From Streptomyces sp. WMMC940 (GTDB lineage Bacteria; Actinomycetota; Actinomycetes; Streptomycetales; Streptomycetaceae): a stretch of 64,000 nt of DNA. The stretch is taken from positions 1,949,501 through 2,013,500 of the forward strand of contig NZ_JAPZBC010000001.1 of assembly GCF_027460265.1 (NCBI RefSeq), read 5' to 3'. Below, piece by piece: positions 1-9,822 of the stretch. The position numbers were made by a program, and so were the translations under genes. How positions within the stretch are numbered: position 1 is the stretch's first letter; each line of letters begins with the position of its first letter. The notes beneath the pieces were generated by a model, which did not search any database, was not told the DNA's origin, and saw only the letters and a program-made list of their open reading frames with translations.

Positions 1-180
1 CCGGGCGACGTTCTCCAGGACGCGCATGCCGAGGGGCAGCCAGCTCCAGATACCCGCCGCGTTCCGGCGGACGTAGCCGGCGCGGACCAGCAGCTTGTGG
101 CTGAGCGTCTCGGCGTCCGCAGGATCGTCGCGCAGTGTCTTGACCATCAGACGGGACATGCGCTGGACCTGGGCTGCCAT
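1..180 (-). CDS. proS: Prolyl-tRNA synthetase ProS, N-terminal part
   Basis: Charges tRNA-Pro with proline in the cytoplasm. Only the first 60 codons are present; the gene runs off the left edge. The protein opens [19 protein letters not shown] and continues through a stretch ending [20 protein letters not shown], which is the characteristic start of bacterial class II ProS (the class II motif 1 region follows). The ATG at 180 has a good ribosome site, AGGAG, seven bases upstream. It lies downstream of the dxr-ispG block on the same strand, a familiar Streptomyces order. Confidence 0.9.
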   Translation of the reverse strand, partial: MAAQVQRMSRLMVKTLRDDPADAETLSHKLLVRAGYVRRNAAGIWSWLPLGMRVLENVAR

Positions 181-191
181 GGATTGTCTCC

Positions 192-211
192 TGCGTACAA
201 GTGCGTACAAG
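192..211. repeat. Tandem 10-bp repeat upstream of proS
   Basis: TGCGTACAAG occurs twice head to tail, immediately before the proS ribosome site. It lies in the proS leader or promoter. Function unknown; it could duplicate a -10-like element (TTGTAC on the minus strand). Confidence 0.5.
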
Positions 212-305
212 AAAGGGTGATGTCCAGGAGGTTAGCCGGGCGGTGCGGGCGGGCGGAAATCAGTTCCGTTCCGTACGCCCGTCGCGCGTGCGTGCGGTGC
301 GGCCC

Positions 306-848
306 TCAGGCGCCGCGCACCAGTGGCAGCGGGGCCCCCATCACCGCGTACGGCTTCGGGGCGCTGGGGAAGAGGACCTGGCGCGCCAGGTCCTGGTAGC
401 CGAGGGCGCGGTACAGGCCGCGTGCCGGGCTCTCCGTGTCGATCGCGGACAGGATGGAGCGGGGCTGGGCGGCGTCGTCGGTGATGGTGGTGATCAGCCG
501 GCGGCCGATGCCCCGCCCCTGGTAGGCGGGGTGGACATGGAGCTCGGTGATCACGAACGAGTCGTCCAGCCAGTCGTCGGAGCCGTTGCTGCGCAGATAC
601 GGCTCCACGACCGTGGACCACCAGTGGGTGCGGTCGTTCGGCATCCCGTACACGAACCCCACCAGCCGGCCCGTGGGGGTCGTCGCGCCGAGGGCGTGGG
701 CCCCGGGGCAGAGCAGATGCCGGAGCACGATGTGGCGGCGGATACCGATCTCTTCCGCGGTGAGGCCGAAGGCGAGGGCCTGCACGGAGAGGGCGTCGTC
801 CACGCGTGCGGCGAGGTTGACCGGCGCGACCTCGACATCGTGTTCCAT
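306..848 (-). CDS. GNAT family N-acetyltransferase
   Basis: A 180-residue protein with a single GNAT fold. The acetyl-CoA-binding motif A is visible as ITELHVHPAYQGRGIGRRL around residues 100-118, with the R-G-x-G-x-G/R signature. The rest includes a typical C-terminal A-x-G-L-Y-R-A-L-G-Y stretch (motif B). The substrate cannot be told from the sequence. The ATG at 848 is preceded by AGGG at seven bases. It lies 28 bp after the next acetyltransferase gene on the same strand, so the two may be cotranscribed. Confidence 0.85.
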   Translation of the reverse strand: MEHDVEVAPVNLAARVDDALSVQALAFGLTAEEIGIRRHIVLRHLLCPGAHALGATTPTGRLVGFVYGMPNDRTHWWSTVVEPYLRSNGSDDWLDDSFVITELHVHPAYQGRGIGRRLITTITDDAAQPRSILSAIDTESPARGLYRALGYQDLARQVLFPSAPKPYAVMGAPLPLVRGA

Positions 849-876
849 GCGGGAACCCTACTTCTCCGCCGGCCGC

Positions 877-1722
877 TCAGAACAGCACGCTCATGAACGC
901 ACCGACCTCGCGGAATCCCACCCGTCGGTACGCCGCGCGCGCAGCGGTGTTGTAGTCGTTCACGTACAGGCTGACGACCGGTGCGACGTCGGCGAGGGCG
1001 TAGCGGATCACGGCCGCCATCCCGGTCTCTGACAGGCCGCGTCCGCGGTACTCGGGGGCGACCCAGACGCCCTGGATCTGGCACGCCAGCGGGGTGGCGG
1101 CGCCGATCTCGGCCTTGAAGACGACTTTGCCGTCGTCGATCCGGGCGAAGGAGCGGCCCGTGCCGACGAGTTCGGCGATCCGGGCCTGGTAGAGCAGTCC
1201 GCCGTCGCCGGCCATCGGGGAGACGCCGACCTCCTCGGTGAACATGGCCACACAGGCGGGCATGATCACCTCCATCTCGTCCTTGCGGATGCGCCGCACG
1301 TGCGGGTCGGGCTCGATGTCCGGGGGCAGGGACTCGGTGACCATGAGCGGCTGGTGGGCGCGGACTTCGCGGGCCGGGCCCCAGCCGGGCTCCAGGAGCT
1401 TCCACAGCGTGGAGGTGGTCGCGGCCGGTCCCACGATGGACGAGCAGCGGCGGCCGGTCCTGCGGGCGCGGTCGGCGAAGGCGCGGACGGCCTCGGGGGT
1501 GGCGCAGATGGGGACGAGATTGGCGCCCGAGTAGCAGAGCGAGCGGAGCCGTCCGTCCGCGTACCAGCCCCACATCTCGCCGCCGAGGCGCCAGGGGTCG
1601 AGTCCGGCGACCTGGACCCTGGCGGTGACGAACGCGTTGGCGACCGGGTCGCTCTCCAGGACCGCGAGTGCGGCCCCCAGATCGTCGGGATCGAGGACCC
1701 GGGTGGTCGTCTGCGTCAACAC
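877..1722 (-). CDS. GNAT acetyltransferase with DUF4081 N-terminal domain
   Basis: About 281 residues. The N-terminal half (roughly residues 1-130) resembles the actinobacterial DUF4081 domain, with a conserved run around WGWYADGRLRSLCYSGANL. The C-terminal half is a GNAT domain with motif A near residues 215-235 (QGVWVAPEYRGRGLSETG) and the closing AARAAYRRVGFREVG. The GTG at 1722 was chosen because GGAGG lies about seven bases upstream; an in-frame ATG at 1737 has its purine-rich stretch too close. Substrate unknown. It lies between ispG and the first acetyltransferase on the same strand. Confidence 0.85.
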   Translation of the reverse strand: MLTQTTTRVLDPDDLGAALAVLESDPVANAFVTARVQVAGLDPWRLGGEMWGWYADGRLRSLCYSGANLVPICATPEAVRAFADRARRTGRRCSSIVGPAATTSTLWKLLEPGWGPAREVRAHQPLMVTESLPPDIEPDPHVRRIRKDEMEVIMPACVAMFTEEVGVSPMAGDGGLLYQARIAELVGTGRSFARIDDGKVVFKAEIGAATPLACQIQGVWVAPEYRGRGLSETGMAAVIRYALADVAPVVSLYVNDYNTAARAAYRRVGFREVGAFMSVLF

Positions 1723-1905
1723 GAGAGGGCCCTCCATCACTCCTTGCGGGCAACGACAGGTGCCGCTCGGTCGGCCGGCCCCTGCGCGTATCCGTGGTGG
1801 TGTACGGCCTGCCGGTCTGTGCACTGTACCCGGATACCCGGGAGCGGGCCCCTCACGCGAAAGGGCCGGGGCCGCCTGCGCGGAACCGGCCCTCGCGGCG
1901 GTCGG

Positions 1906-3060
1906 TCAGCTGACGGAGACCTCGGGCTCCCCGGAGGCAACGCCGTCCTTCTCCATCTGCTCGGCGATCTTCATCGCCTCCTCGATCAGGGTCTCGACGA
2001 TCTTCGACTCCGGCACCGTCTTGATCACCTCGCCCTTGACGAAGATCTGGCCCTTGCCGTTGCCGGAGGCCACACCCAGATCGGCTTCACGTGCCTCGCC
2101 CGGGCCGTTCACGACGCAGCCCATGACGGCGACGCGCAGGGGCACCTCCATGCCCTCGAGGCCCGCGGTGACCTGGTCGGCCAGTTTGTAGACGTCCACC
2201 TGGGCCCGGCCGCAGGACGGGCAGGAGACGATCTCCAGCCGACGCTGGCGCAGGTTCAGCGACTCCAGGATCTGGATGCCGACCTTGACCTCCTCGGCCG
2301 GGGGTGCGGACAGCGACACGCGGATGGTGTCGCCGATGCCCTCGCTGAGCAGCGCGCCGAAGGCGACGGCGGACTTGATGGTGCCCTGGAAGGCCGGGCC
2401 GGCCTCCGTCACGCCGAGGTGGAGCGGGTAGTCGCACTGGGCGGCCAGCTGCCGGTAGGCGTTGACCATGACGACCGGGTCGTTGTGCTTGACCGAGATC
2501 TTGATGTCGCGGAAGTCGTGCTCCTCGAAGAGCGAGGCCTCCCACAGCGCCGACTCGACGAGCGCCTCGGGGGTGGCCTTGCCGTACTTCTGGAGCAGCC
2601 GCCGGTCGAGCGAGCCCGCGTTCACCCCGATGCGGATGGGAGTGCCGGCGTCCCTGGCCGCCTTGGCGATCTCCTTGACCTTGTCGTCGAACTGCTTGAT
2701 GTTGCCGGGGTTGACGCGGACCGCGGCACAGCCCGCGTCGATGGCCGCGAAGACGTACTTCGGCTGGAAGTGGATGTCCGCGATCACCGGGATCTGCGAC
2801 TTCCGGGCGATGGTGGGGAGCGCGTCGGCGTCGTCCTGCGTGGGGCACGCGACGCGGACGATCTGGCAGCCGGACGCGGTGAGCTCGGCGATCTGCTGCA
2901 GCGTGGCACCGATGTCGGAGGTCCGTGTCGTCGTCATCGACTGCACCGACACGGGGGCGTCGCCACCGACGGCGACCGAGCCGACCTGGATCCTGCGGCT
3001 GATCCTCCGGTCGGCGAGCTTGGTCGGAACGGACGGCATCCCGAGAGAAATCGCGGTCAT
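1906..3060 (-). CDS. ispG: 4-hydroxy-3-methylbut-2-enyl diphosphate synthase IspG (GcpE)
   Basis: Converts methylerythritol cyclodiphosphate to HMBPP in the MEP isoprenoid pathway, using a 4Fe-4S cluster and reduced ferredoxin or flavodoxin. The 384-residue length is normal for the short bacterial form. The N-terminal TIM barrel includes VNPGNI and [18 protein letters not shown]. Cluster cysteines are visible in [13 protein letters not shown] and [11 protein letters not shown]. The ATG at 3060 ([12 protein letters not shown]) begins the conserved sequence; the longer open frame upstream is not conserved in character. It follows dxr and the site-2 protease on the same strand. Confidence 0.97.
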   Translation of the reverse strand: MTAISLGMPSVPTKLADRRISRRIQVGSVAVGGDAPVSVQSMTTTRTSDIGATLQQIAELTASGCQIVRVACPTQDDADALPTIARKSQIPVIADIHFQPKYVFAAIDAGCAAVRVNPGNIKQFDDKVKEIAKAARDAGTPIRIGVNAGSLDRRLLQKYGKATPEALVESALWEASLFEEHDFRDIKISVKHNDPVVMVNAYRQLAAQCDYPLHLGVTEAGPAFQGTIKSAVAFGALLSEGIGDTIRVSLSAPPAEEVKVGIQILESLNLRQRRLEIVSCPSCGRAQVDVYKLADQVTAGLEGMEVPLRVAVMGCVVNGPGEAREADLGVASGNGKGQIFVKGEVIKTVPESKIVETLIEEAMKIAEQMEKDGVASGEPEVSVS

Positions 3061-3175
3061 CTGCTGTGCAACCCCAAGGTGTGGATCGAGGCCCCGACAG
3101 GGCGGGCTCCAGCCTTCGACATTACGCCACGGGTCCGCAGCCCAGCACACCGCGGCGGCAAACCACCCGAAGGGA

Positions 3176-3207
3176 CGCGGCCGGACGCCATACGGTGTCC
3201 GGCCGCG
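3176..3207 (-). terminator. Hairpin between the site-2 protease gene and ispG
   Basis: A perfect 11-bp stem, CGCGGCCGGAC paired with GTCCGGCCGCG, around a 10-base loop. It sits about 46 bp past the protease stop and 116 bp before ispG. It could be a terminator or attenuator, implying that ispG has its own promoter or is only partly read through. Confidence 0.55.
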
Positions 3208-3253
3208 GTTTCCGCCCGGGGTCCGGGCGGTGTCCCCCGGGCGAACACGTTCC

Positions 3254-4555
3254 CTAGGAGATCTTCACCGGGTTCACGATGTCCGCCACCAGCACGAGCA
3301 GCGTGAAGCAGATGAAGATCCCCGCGACCACGTAGGCGACGGGCATCAACTTCGCCACGTCGAAGGGGCCGGGGTCGGGCCGACGGAAGAGCCGGGCGAG
3401 GTTGCGGCGCACGGATTCCCAGAGCGCTCCCGCGATGTGCCCGCCGTCCAGCGGCAGCAGCGGCAGCATGTTGAACAGGAACAGCGAGAGGTTGAAGCCG
3501 GCGAGCAGCATCAGGAAGGTGGCGACGATGTTCTGGGTGGGGGCGTCGAGGTTGAGCACCTCGCCGCTGATCCGGGCCGCGCCGACCACCCCGACCGGGG
3601 AGTCGTCCTTGCGCTCGCCGTCGCTGAAGGCCGCCGCCCACAGGTCCGGCACCTTGGCCGGGAGCGAGATGATCGCCTGGACGCCGTTCTCGAACATGTC
3701 GCCCATGCGGTCCAGGGACTGCCCGAAGGTCTGCGGCACGATCTCCGTCCTCGCCGCGAAGCCGAGGTAGCCGGCCGGCACGAACTCGCCGGGAACGACC
3801 TGACCGTCGGCGTCCTTCTTGGCCACCATGTTCTTCAGCAGGGTGGCCTGGAGGACCTTCTCCTCACCGCCGCGGTCGACGGTGATGGTGGCGGGGCCGA
3901 TGGTGTCGCGGATGCGGCTGGACAGCTCTCCCCAGTCGCTGACCGGCACCCCGTTGAAGGCGACGATCCGGTCGTCCTTGAGCAGTCCCGCGGCAGAGGC
4001 CGGGGACTCGGGGTCCGTGGACCTGCAGGTGCTGCGCTCCTCGCTCTGCGGGATGACGCACTGCTGGACACCGGCGACCTGGGTGGTCTGGGTGGCGAAG
4101 CCGAACGACATCGAGACGCCGAGGAAGATCGCCACGGCGAGCACCAGGTTCATGAAGGGGCCCGCGAACATCACGATGACGCGCTTCCACGGCTTGCGCG
4201 TGTAGAAGAGCCGGGTCTCGTCGCCGGGCTTGAGCTCCTCGAAGGCCGCCGTGCGGGCGTCCTCGATCATGCCCCGCCAGGGAGAGGTGGAGCGGGCCTC
4301 GACCCGGCCGTCCGGGCCGGGCGGGAACATCCCGATCATGCGGATGTAGCCGCCGGCCGGGATGGCCTTGATCCCGTACTCGGTCTCCCCCTTGTGGCGC
4401 GACCAGATCGTGGGGCCGAAGCCGACCATGTACTGGGGCACACGGATACCGAAGAGCTTGGCGGTCGAGAGGTGGCCGAGCTCGTGCCAGGCGATGGAGA
4501 AGAGCAGTCCGACGGCGAAGAGCGCTATGCCGAGGACCGTCAACAGAATCGTCAT
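3254..4555 (-). CDS. Site-2 protease family M50 zinc metalloprotease (RseP-like)
   Basis: A 433-residue intramembrane protease of the RseP/RasP type, which cleaves membrane-bound substrates such as anti-sigma factors. The zinc motif HELGH is in the first transmembrane segment (about residue 22), the third ligand region is [13 protein letters not shown] near the C-terminus, and a PDZ-like segment occupies the middle ([16 protein letters not shown]). About four hydrophobic segments are visible. The ATG at 4555 overlaps the dxr stop as ATGA, so the two genes are translationally coupled. The natural target is unknown. Confidence 0.92.
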   Translation of the reverse strand: MTILLTVLGIALFAVGLLFSIAWHELGHLSTAKLFGIRVPQYMVGFGPTIWSRHKGETEYGIKAIPAGGYIRMIGMFPPGPDGRVEARSTSPWRGMIEDARTAAFEELKPGDETRLFYTRKPWKRVIVMFAGPFMNLVLAVAIFLGVSMSFGFATQTTQVAGVQQCVIPQSEERSTCRSTDPESPASAAGLLKDDRIVAFNGVPVSDWGELSSRIRDTIGPATITVDRGGEEKVLQATLLKNMVAKKDADGQVVPGEFVPAGYLGFAARTEIVPQTFGQSLDRMGDMFENGVQAIISLPAKVPDLWAAAFSDGERKDDSPVGVVGAARISGEVLNLDAPTQNIVATFLMLLAGFNLSLFLFNMLPLLPLDGGHIAGALWESVRRNLARLFRRPDPGPFDVAKLMPVAYVVAGIFICFTLLVLVADIVNPVKIS

Positions 4556-5814
4556 GCGCGAGCCTCCGCTGTCGCCTTCTCTGTCTGTGCGGCCAGTTCC
4601 CGGGCGCGGGCGCGCGCCCAGGTCTCCGCTTCCAGGACGTCCGTGACCGTCAGCGAGGTTCCCCTCCCGGGGGTGCCGTGTTCGCCGACGACTGCAGTGA
4701 CCGTATCCATGATTCCGTTGAACGGCAGCCGTCCCGCCAGGAAAGCGTCCACGCACTCCTCGTTAGCGGCGTTGAACACCGCGGGGGCGGTGCCGCCTTG
4801 CTCCCCGACCTGCCGGGCGAGTGCCACGGACGGGAAGGCCTCGTCGTCGAGCGGGAAGAACTCCCAGGTGGAGGCCGTCGACCAGTCGAAGGCGGGCGCG
4901 GCGTCCGGCACCCGCTCCGGCCAGCCGATGCCGATGGCGATGGGGCCGCGCATGTCCGGCGGCGTGGCCTGGGCGAGCGTGGAACCGTCCGTGAACTCCA
5001 CCATCGAGTGAACGTAGGACTGGGGGTGGACCACGACCTCGATGCGCTCGAACGGGATGTCGTAGAGGAGGTGCGCCTCGATGACCTCCAGGCCCTTGTT
5101 GACCAGGGTGGCGCTGTTGACCGTGATCACCGGCCCCATCGCCCAGGTGGGATGGGCGAGGGCGTCCTCGGGGGTGACCCGGGAGAGCTCGGCCCGGGTG
5201 CGGCCGCGGAAGGGGCCGCCGGAGGCGGTGACGACGAGCTTGCGGACGTCGGCGCGGGTACCGGCGGCGAGGGCCTGGAACAGCGCGGCGTGCTCGGAGT
5301 CGACGGGGATGATCTGGCCGGGCTTCGCGAGCGCCTTCACCAGCGGGCCACCGACGATGAGCGACTCCTTGTTGGCCAGCGCGAGGGTGCGGCCCGCTTC
5401 GAGTGCGGCGAGGGTGGGGGCGAGGCCGATGGATCCGGTGATGCCGTTGAGGACGGTGTGGCACTCGGAGGCGGCGAGGTGGGTCGCCGCCTCCGGCCCG
5501 GCCAGGATCTCGGGGAGCGGCTCGCCCGTTCCGTACCGCGCCCGCAGGGCGTCCCGGAGCTCGGGAACGGCGTTCTCGCGGGCGACGGCGACCGACCGCA
5601 CCCCGAGCCGGTGCGCCTGCTCGGCGAGCAGGTCGACCCGCCCGCCGGCGGCGGAGAGCGCGATGACGCGGAAGCGGCCGGGGTTGCGCAGGACCAGGTC
5701 GATGGCCTGCGTGCCGATGGACCCGGTGGAGCCGAGGACGACGATGTCCCGGCGGCCTTCGGACGGGTCGAAGGCGATGTGCGGATCGGCGAGTGGGGCT
5801 GGGCTGTCGCTCAT
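4552..5814 (-). CDS. dxr: 1-deoxy-D-xylulose 5-phosphate reductoisomerase Dxr
   Basis: Second step of the MEP isoprenoid pathway: NADPH-dependent rearrangement and reduction of DXP to MEP. The 420-residue protein has the nucleotide-binding turn [10 protein letters not shown] near residue 28, the substrate and metal region [10 protein letters not shown], and the catalytic loop [12 protein letters not shown]. The N-terminus carries a short extra segment before the Rossmann fold, as in other actinobacteria. It is the first gene of a run dxr, site-2 protease, ispG. Confidence 0.97.
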   Translation of the reverse strand: MSDSPAPLADPHIAFDPSEGRRDIVVLGSTGSIGTQAIDLVLRNPGRFRVIALSAAGGRVDLLAEQAHRLGVRSVAVARENAVPELRDALRARYGTGEPLPEILAGPEAATHLAASECHTVLNGITGSIGLAPTLAALEAGRTLALANKESLIVGGPLVKALAKPGQIIPVDSEHAALFQALAAGTRADVRKLVVTASGGPFRGRTRAELSRVTPEDALAHPTWAMGPVITVNSATLVNKGLEVIEAHLLYDIPFERIEVVVHPQSYVHSMVEFTDGSTLAQATPPDMRGPIAIGIGWPERVPDAAPAFDWSTASTWEFFPLDDEAFPSVALARQVGEQGGTAPAVFNAANEECVDAFLAGRLPFNGIMDTVTAVVGEHGTPGRGTSLTVTDVLEAETWARARARELAAQTEKATAEARA

Positions 5815-5868
5815 CCCCCCATTGTGGCCGCTGCCGACGCGGGCCCCGACAGCGCGTCCCCCTGCGCG

Positions 5869-5914
5869 CCGCCGCCGCGGGAGCCGCCCGGAGGCGGCGG
5901 TCCCGCGGCGGCGG
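5869..5914 (-). terminator. Hairpin after the acyl-CoA dehydrogenase gene
   Basis: A 14-bp perfect stem, CCGCCGCCGCGGGA paired with TCCCGCGGCGGCGG, with a smaller inner hairpin. It begins about 20 bp after the acyl-CoA dehydrogenase stop and lies before dxr on the same strand, so it probably separates the two transcripts. Confidence 0.6.
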
Positions 5915-5934
5915 CCGCACGGCGGCCCGGCCGG

Positions 5935-7917
5935 TCAGCGGAACGGGCGGTGGACGTTCTCCCGCGTCGACGGGCCGGGGGTCGCGTCCGCGATCCAGGG
6001 TCCGTCGCCGCTCGGGTCGAGGACGCCCTCCTCGAGCCAGGTGTAGGAGCCGGCGAGGACGTCCTTGACCACGGACCGGTCGACGTCGTCGGTGTTGGTC
6101 CACAGCCGTCCGAAGAGCTCCTCGACCCGGATGCGGGACTGCCGGCAGAAGGCGTCCGCCAGCCGGTACGCCTCCCGGCCGTGCTCCCCGGTCCTGCGCA
6201 GCAGTTCGGCCCGTACGCAGGCGGCGCTCATCGCGAACAGCTCCGCGCCGATGTCGACGATCCGGCCGAGGAAGCCCTGCTTGGTCTCCATCCGGCCCTG
6301 CCAGCGGGACATGGCGTAGAACGTGGAGCGGGCGAGCTTGCGCGAGGTGCGCTCCACGTACCGCAGGTGCGCGGAGAGGTCCGTGTGCCCGCGCGGGTGG
6401 AACTCGGCGTACGAGCGGGGCAGCTGGCCCGGACCCGCGACCAGCCTGGGCAGCCAGCGGGCGTAGAACGCCGTGGCCGCCGCGCCCGCCCTGGCCTTGT
6501 CGCCGAGCGACTTGTCGGGGTCGATGATGTCGCCGGCCACGGAGAGGTGCGCGTCCACCGCCTCGCGCGCGATCAGCAGATGCATGATCTCGGTGGAGCC
6601 CTCGAAGATGCGATTGATGCGCAGGTCACGCAGCAACTGCTCGGTGGGGACGGCTCGTTCGCCACGGGCCGCGAGGGACTCCGCGGTCTCGAAGCCGCGT
6701 CCGCCGCGGATCTGGACGAGCTCGTCGGCGATGAGCCAGGACATCTCGGAGCCGTAGAGCTTGGCGAGGGCGGCCTCGATGCGGATGTCGTTGCGGTCCT
6801 CGTCGGCCATCTGGGACGCCAGGTCGACGACGGCCTCCATGGCGAAGGTGGTCGCCGCGATGAAGGAGATCTTCGCGCCGACGGCCTCGTGCTTCGCGAC
6901 CGGCTTGCCCCACTGCTCGCGGACGGCGGACCATTCGCGGGCGATCTTCAGGCACCACTTCCCGGCGCCGACGCACATCGCGGGCAGGGACAGACGTCCG
7001 GTGTTCAGCGTGGTCAGGGCGATCTTCAGACCGGCGCCCTCGGGGCCGATGCGGTTCGCGGCGGGCACCCGGACCTGGTGGAAGCGGGTCACGCCGTTCT
7101 CGATGCCGCGCAGGCCCATGAAGGCGTTGCGGTTCTCGACGGTGATGCCCTCGTCGCCCGCCTCGACGACGAAGGCGGTGATGCCGCCCTTGTGGCCTTC
7201 GGACTTGGGGACGCGGGCCATGACGACGAGGAGGTCGGCGACGACACCGTTCGTCGTCCACAGTTTCACGCCGTCGAGCACGTAGTCGTCGCCGTCGGGC
7301 ACGGCCGTGGTGGCCAGGCGCGCCGGGTCGGAACCGACGTCGGGCTCGGTGAGCAGGAACGCCGAGATGTCGGTGCGGGCCAGGCGCGGCAGGAACGTCT
7401 CCTTCTGCTCCTGGGTGCCGAAGATCTTCAGCGGCTGCGGTACGCCGATCGACTGATGCGCGGACAGCAGCGCGCCGATAGCGGGGCTGACGGAGCCGAC
7501 CAGGGCCAGGGCCTTGTTGTAGTACACCTGGGTGAGGCCGAGGCCGCCGTACTTGGTGTCGATCTTCATGCCGAGCGCGCCGAGTTCCTTGAGGCCCTCG
7601 ATCACCTCGTCGGGGATCCGGGCCTGGCGCTCGATGAGCGCGCCGTCGATCTTCGTCTCGCAGAAGTCGCGCAGTTTGGCGAGGAACTCCTCGCCGCGCT
7701 GGACCTCCTCGGAGGCCGGCAGCGGATGGGGGTGGATCAGGTCGAGCCGGAAACGGCCGAGGAACAGCTCCTTGGCGAAGCTGGGCTTGCGCCAGCTCTG
7801 CTCGCGCGCGGCCTCGGCGACCTGGCGTGCCTCACGCTCGGTGACCTTTGGTGCCCCTGTGACCTCGGGGGACACAGTGACCTTCGGGGCGTCCTGCGGA
7901 GTGGATGGTGCGGACAT
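5935..7917 (-). CDS. Acyl-CoA dehydrogenase family protein (long form)
   Basis: A 660-residue flavoprotein, longer than the usual 380-400, with an extra C-terminal helical region of the kind seen in very-long-chain-type acyl-CoA dehydrogenases. Recognisable parts are the N-terminal helical domain (YGGLGLTQVYYNKALALVG), the middle beta domain (FLLTEPDVGSDPARL; KLWTTNGVVADLLVVMARV) and the C-terminal domain ending INRIFEGSTEIMHLLIAREA, the region that binds FAD and substrate. It probably oxidises fatty acyl-CoA, but the chain specificity cannot be read. It is a single gene with a hairpin behind it. Confidence 0.88.
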   Translation of the reverse strand: MSAPSTPQDAPKVTVSPEVTGAPKVTEREARQVAEAAREQSWRKPSFAKELFLGRFRLDLIHPHPLPASEEVQRGEEFLAKLRDFCETKIDGALIERQARIPDEVIEGLKELGALGMKIDTKYGGLGLTQVYYNKALALVGSVSPAIGALLSAHQSIGVPQPLKIFGTQEQKETFLPRLARTDISAFLLTEPDVGSDPARLATTAVPDGDDYVLDGVKLWTTNGVVADLLVVMARVPKSEGHKGGITAFVVEAGDEGITVENRNAFMGLRGIENGVTRFHQVRVPAANRIGPEGAGLKIALTTLNTGRLSLPAMCVGAGKWCLKIAREWSAVREQWGKPVAKHEAVGAKISFIAATTFAMEAVVDLASQMADEDRNDIRIEAALAKLYGSEMSWLIADELVQIRGGRGFETAESLAARGERAVPTEQLLRDLRINRIFEGSTEIMHLLIAREAVDAHLSVAGDIIDPDKSLGDKARAGAAATAFYARWLPRLVAGPGQLPRSYAEFHPRGHTDLSAHLRYVERTSRKLARSTFYAMSRWQGRMETKQGFLGRIVDIGAELFAMSAACVRAELLRRTGEHGREAYRLADAFCRQSRIRVEELFGRLWTNTDDVDRSVVKDVLAGSYTWLEEGVLDPSGDGPWIADATPGPSTRENVHRPFR

Positions 7918-8224
7918 GAGGGACTCACCTCGCCGCTGTCGGAGGGCGGCCGGACCGGAATTACCGACCGGTGCTACTCGTCCGTATCTACCCGATTGAC
8001 GGCCTCCTCACCAGTCCTGCGGGGCAGCCGGGTGGATCGCTGACGGACTACCACAGGAGGACCGCCGGAGCCCCCGCACAGCGGTCTCCTCACAGTACTC
8101 CTGAGCTGCGGATTCTCTCTGAGCTGCGGAAACGCCCGGCGGTTCGGCGCGCAACCTGACGCATCGGGCCGCAGCAGCGATCACCGGGTTCCCACGGGGA
8201 ACAGGACCGGGTCCGCGCTCCCTT
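7918..8224. other. Intergenic region with hairpin between LysR and acyl-CoA dehydrogenase genes
   Basis: About 307 bp without a gene. It must hold the promoter of the acyl-CoA dehydrogenase. At 8055-8090 an interrupted stem (AGGAGGACCGC against GCGGTCTCCT) could terminate the LysR transcript. Its loop shares 18 identical bases with a hairpin at 11241-11273. Nothing else is recognised. Confidence 0.45.
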
Positions 8225-9100
8225 TCACCGCCCTTCGACGCCCAGCAGCTCCAGGAAGGCTGCGGCCGCCGGGGTGCGGCTCTCCCGGCCCCAGATCACG
8301 TACTCGGCACGGGCCGGGGCGTCCGTGACCTCGATGGTGGCCATCCCGGTCAGGCCCGCGACGTACGCGGGCGGGAGCAGGGCCACGCCAAGGCCCGCGC
8401 CCACCAGACGGGCGAGGTAGTCCGCGTTGGTCACCTCGAAGGCGACCTCGCGGGTGAGTCCGGCGGCGGCGAAGGCCAGATCGGACTGGGCCCGGCCGGC
8501 GGTCTTCGCCGGGAGGTCCACGAACGCCTCCGAGGACAGCCGATGGAGGTCGACCGAGGTCTCGCCGGCGAGCGGGTGGTCCGGGGAGACCACGGCGACC
8601 AAGCGCTCCCGGGCCAGCTCCCGGGCCATGACGCCCCTGGGGTGGGCAGTGACCGGGAGACCGAGGAAAGCCACCTCGATCTCGCCCTGCCGCACCCGCT
8701 CCACGAGCTCGTCGCTCGCTCCCACACTGAGACTGATCCGGGCCCTCGGGTGGCGCCGGTGGAAGTCCTTGAGGACGTTCGGAACATCCACGGCGGCGAC
8801 GGTGGGGATCAGCCCCACCGCGAGACGTCCGCGCACCTCCCCGACGGCCGCCGCGACTTCGGCGGCGGCCCGCTCCGCCGCGTCCAGGCACTGTCGGGCG
8901 GCGGGCAGGAAGGCAGCGCCCGCCGGGGTCAACCGGACCCGGCGGCTGGTGCGTTCGAAGAGCCTCGCACCCAGTTCCTTCTCCAGGCGTGCGATCTGAT
9001 GGCTGAGCGCGGACTGAACGACCAGGCAGCGCTGGGCAGCCCTCGTGAAGCTGTTCGTCTCGGCCACGGCGATCACATACCGCATTTGCTGGAGCTCCAC
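8225..9100 (-). CDS. LysR family transcriptional regulator
   Basis: A 291-residue regulator. The N-terminal winged helix-turn-helix spans roughly residues 1-60 (MRYVIAVAETNSFTRAAQRC, then ALSHQIARLEKELGARLFER), followed by a linker helix and a type 2 periplasmic-binding-fold effector domain. The start is GTG at 9100. It is divergent from the pseudogene and MFS gene to its right, the classical LysR arrangement, and a palindrome at 9109-9129 could be its operator. The effector is unknown. Confidence 0.9.
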   Translation of the reverse strand: MELQQMRYVIAVAETNSFTRAAQRCLVVQSALSHQIARLEKELGARLFERTSRRVRLTPAGAAFLPAARQCLDAAERAAAEVAAAVGEVRGRLAVGLIPTVAAVDVPNVLKDFHRRHPRARISLSVGASDELVERVRQGEIEVAFLGLPVTAHPRGVMARELARERLVAVVSPDHPLAGETSVDLHRLSSEAFVDLPAKTAGRAQSDLAFAAAGLTREVAFEVTNADYLARLVGAGLGVALLPPAYVAGLTGMATIEVTDAPARAEYVIWGRESRTPAAAAFLELLGVEGR

Positions 9101-9108
9101 GGATCCAT

Positions 9109-9129
9109 CGTGATACGCGATTCATCACG
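9109..9129. promoter_or_regulatory. Candidate LysR operator
   Basis: The inverted repeat CGTGAT, nine bases, ATCACG lies just upstream of the lysR start codon in the divergent region. Its spacing and position fit a LysR-type site that also controls the regulator. This is inferred from symmetry only. Confidence 0.4.
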
Positions 9130-9364
9130 TGACAAGCATGTGTTGGACTCATTGATCTCCCGGCCCGACACTCGTCACAACGCACACGGCAGGAACGTCC
9201 TCGGGCCGACTCCGCGGGGCGGGCCCTCGATCGGGCCCCGCCGGAAGATCCGAGAGCCACGCTTCCGCTGCCCTCTCCCCTACCTCCCGCACCTGGGCGC
9301 ACACCGCCGAGGCGTGCTTCGGCGCGCCCTCGTGCCCGTGACACCGAAAGGACGAGCGACTGCC

Positions 9365-9751
9365 ATGAGCACCGCACCACCGCGTCCCGAGACGACCGTC
9401 ACCGACATCCGGGGCCCCGAGGTCGGCACCCCCGTGATCCACGTGCCCTGCCCTGACGGGAAGGCCCGCCGGCGTTCCTCGGCCCGGTGCTCACCCCCGC
9501 CGACCCTTGGCGAAGCCGCCGGAACGCGCTGGGACGGCGTGCGTGCCGTGGCGAGCGTCGACGGCTTCTTCGAGCCGAAGCGCGACCGGGGCCGTGACCC
9601 GATCCTCGACCGAGGCCGCCGGCCGCGCCCGCACCCGAAGTCCGAGGAGACTCCCTCGGCCCCGCCCCGCACCACCGACGCGCGCCTCCCCGGCCACCCC
9701 GATCCGGAACAGGAACACAGCGGACAACGGCAGGCGCACCCCATGCCCTGA
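9365..9751 (+). pseudogene. Remnant of a DsbA-family mycothiol-dependent nitroreductase (Rv2466c-like)
   Basis: The frame opens MSTAPPRPETTVTDI and then jumps to GPEVGTPVIHV. It later reads RWDGVRAVASVDGFFEPKRD. These match the tail of Rv2466c-type oxidoreductases, whose C-terminus reads EDVGTPTIHV, FFGPVLS, then LWD...FFELKRTR. The missing link AFLGPVLTPADP is present but in another frame (9472-9507), so two compensating shifts lie near 9465 and 9508. The whole middle of the protein, including the CPWC active site, is absent. I read this as an internally deleted, frameshifted relic. The N-terminal match is weaker than the C-terminal one. Confidence 0.6.
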
Positions 9752-9822
9752 CCTCCCCACTGGATCCCAGCGCCATGAGGCACGCGCGCACCACGCCCGA
9801 CGACCACGTCCGGAGAGATGAC

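Noticed and set aside
1300..8043. Very long rightward open frames (for example 1300-3306, 2462-5011 and 4678-8043)
   Set aside because: They are antisense to ispG, the site-2 protease, dxr and acyl-CoA dehydrogenase. Their composition is the G/R/D/V-rich pattern produced by high third-position GC.
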